From Holacanthus passer (Eukaryota; Chordata; Actinopteri; Pomacanthidae): a DNA stretch of 64,000 bases. The notes beneath the pieces are model-generated. The model saw only the letters and a program-made list of their open reading frames with translations. It searched no databases and was not told the DNA's origin. Shown here piece by piece: positions 63,292 to 64,000 of this stretch. The stretch is from the NCBI GenBank assembly GCA_025331565.1, contig JAFREQ010000003.1:11649001-11713000 (forward strand), given 5' to 3'. The translations under genes and the position numbers were made by a program. Each line of letters begins with the position of its first letter. Position 1 is the stretch's first letter.

Positions 63292-64000
63292 AGCAGAATC
63301 TGCTCCAGGCCTGCACACATTGTCTCTTCGCTTTCTCTCCTATCGGCTTGTTTTCCTCTGTTCAGCCTCACAGCCAGCTCCTGGCTGCTGCCTATTTTAG
63401 TTTGAGGAGATTTTTTTGTTCTTGCTCCTTATTGTTCTACCCGGATGCGAGATGGAGGAAGTAAGATGTTTTTTTTGCAAAAGGGGTCAGGTTGTGGTTG
63501 TTATGCTGAGTAAGCAGACTGAGGTTTGTGCTCCCTGTATCATTCATCGTCCTCTTTCCATCCATCTCCATATTATGATATTTTCCTGCCTCTATCATTC
63601 TCTCTCTTTCTCTCTCTCTCCTCCTGTCATCTCCTCTCATCATTCCCTTCCTTGTCCACACAAACATGGTCCACTGGGAGTGAACCTACCATCAGATGAT
63701 TGACTAGCGGCGTAGAAAGGTGCAGAGCACCAGTCTCTGCCTCTCGCTACCGCCACCCATGTAAACCTGCACACTCCTCCCCTCCCCGTGCCCGTTCACT
63801 GCACAAGAGCAAGAAAGAGAGTGATAGAGGAGGAAGGAGGGATTCAGAGAGAAAAAGTGAGAGAGGCTGGGCGGGTGGGAGAGCAGTCGCCATTAGACAT
63901 ATGCAGCGTCAGATGTTGCGTTCAGCAGCGGGGATACAGAAAAAGAAGGAGAAAGAGTCGCACCCCTGGAAAGTGTGTTGTTAGCCGCTCTGCTAAAAGG

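Larger units (their letters stand above)
60671..64000. other. Right-hand region: probable first intron of an unidentified plus-strand gene, or intergenic
   Basis: No coding exon recognised. Holds a repeat B copy (61505-61770), an X-box-like motif (63278) and a purine-rich stretch (63800-63960). The last 350 bp are less AT-rich and could be a further 5' exon, but nothing decides it. Confidence 0.4.

Noticed and set aside
1..64000. CRISPR arrays, operons, phage or integrated virus
   Set aside because: No spaced direct repeats, no bacterial gene organisation and no viral gene signatures; the window is an ordinary vertebrate locus.

Overview
The window is vertebrate nuclear DNA, most likely from a percomorph teleost fish. 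It has short exons with GT-AG introns, abundant (CA)n/(GA)n microsatellites, teleost-type hAT and Tc1-like elements, and two intron-rich genes whose products are classical protein tyrosine phosphatases (PTPs). Nothing prokaryotic, viral or CRISPR-like was seen.

From 75 to 31252, minus strand, lies a ptprj-like (R3-subgroup, DEP-1/eta) receptor tyrosine phosphatase. I resolve 33 coding exons: a signal-peptide exon at 31.2 kb, a 14.3-kb first intron, then a compact body at 75-16849. The predicted in-window product is 2047 residues. It has a signal peptide, a short degenerate N-terminal domain, 17 intact one-exon fibronectin type III (FN3) domains, a membrane-proximal ectodomain, one transmembrane helix, a juxtamembrane segment with a 9-nt microexon, and a PTP domain through the catalytic P-loop. 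The last coding exon(s) lie beyond the left edge. The ectodomain seems to have grown by tandem duplication: a four-FN3 block is present three times, an exon pair is duplicated nearer the N terminus with 300 bp still identical, and one further FN3 exon is broken.

From 31.25 to 49.5 kb is intergenic DNA. The ptprj CpG-rich 5' region is at its left end. The right end is a microsatellite-rich region carrying several RFX X-box-like motifs, probably the unseen 5' non-coding part of ptpn5. From 49526 to 55756, plus strand, is a complete 12-exon coding region for ptpn5 (STEP, 573 residues), with membrane segments, the kinase interaction motif, and a full PTP domain. The two PTP genes are therefore divergent, with start codons about 18 kb apart, and their catalytic exons share intron phases. 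One is a receptor phosphatase at the plasma membrane; the other, by family knowledge, is a membrane-anchored neuronal phosphatase acting on MAP kinases.

After a probable poly(A) signal at 58125 comes intergenic DNA, then a CpG-rich island near 60.0-60.7 kb with a CRE palindrome, a CCAAT box and two good donor sites. It looks like the promoter and first exon of a further plus-strand gene whose body lies outside the window. Several repeat families recur across the 64 kb. I did not find a new kind of system; the most notable points are the FN3 expansion with its identical and broken exons, and the regulatory-looking motifs around ptpn5.
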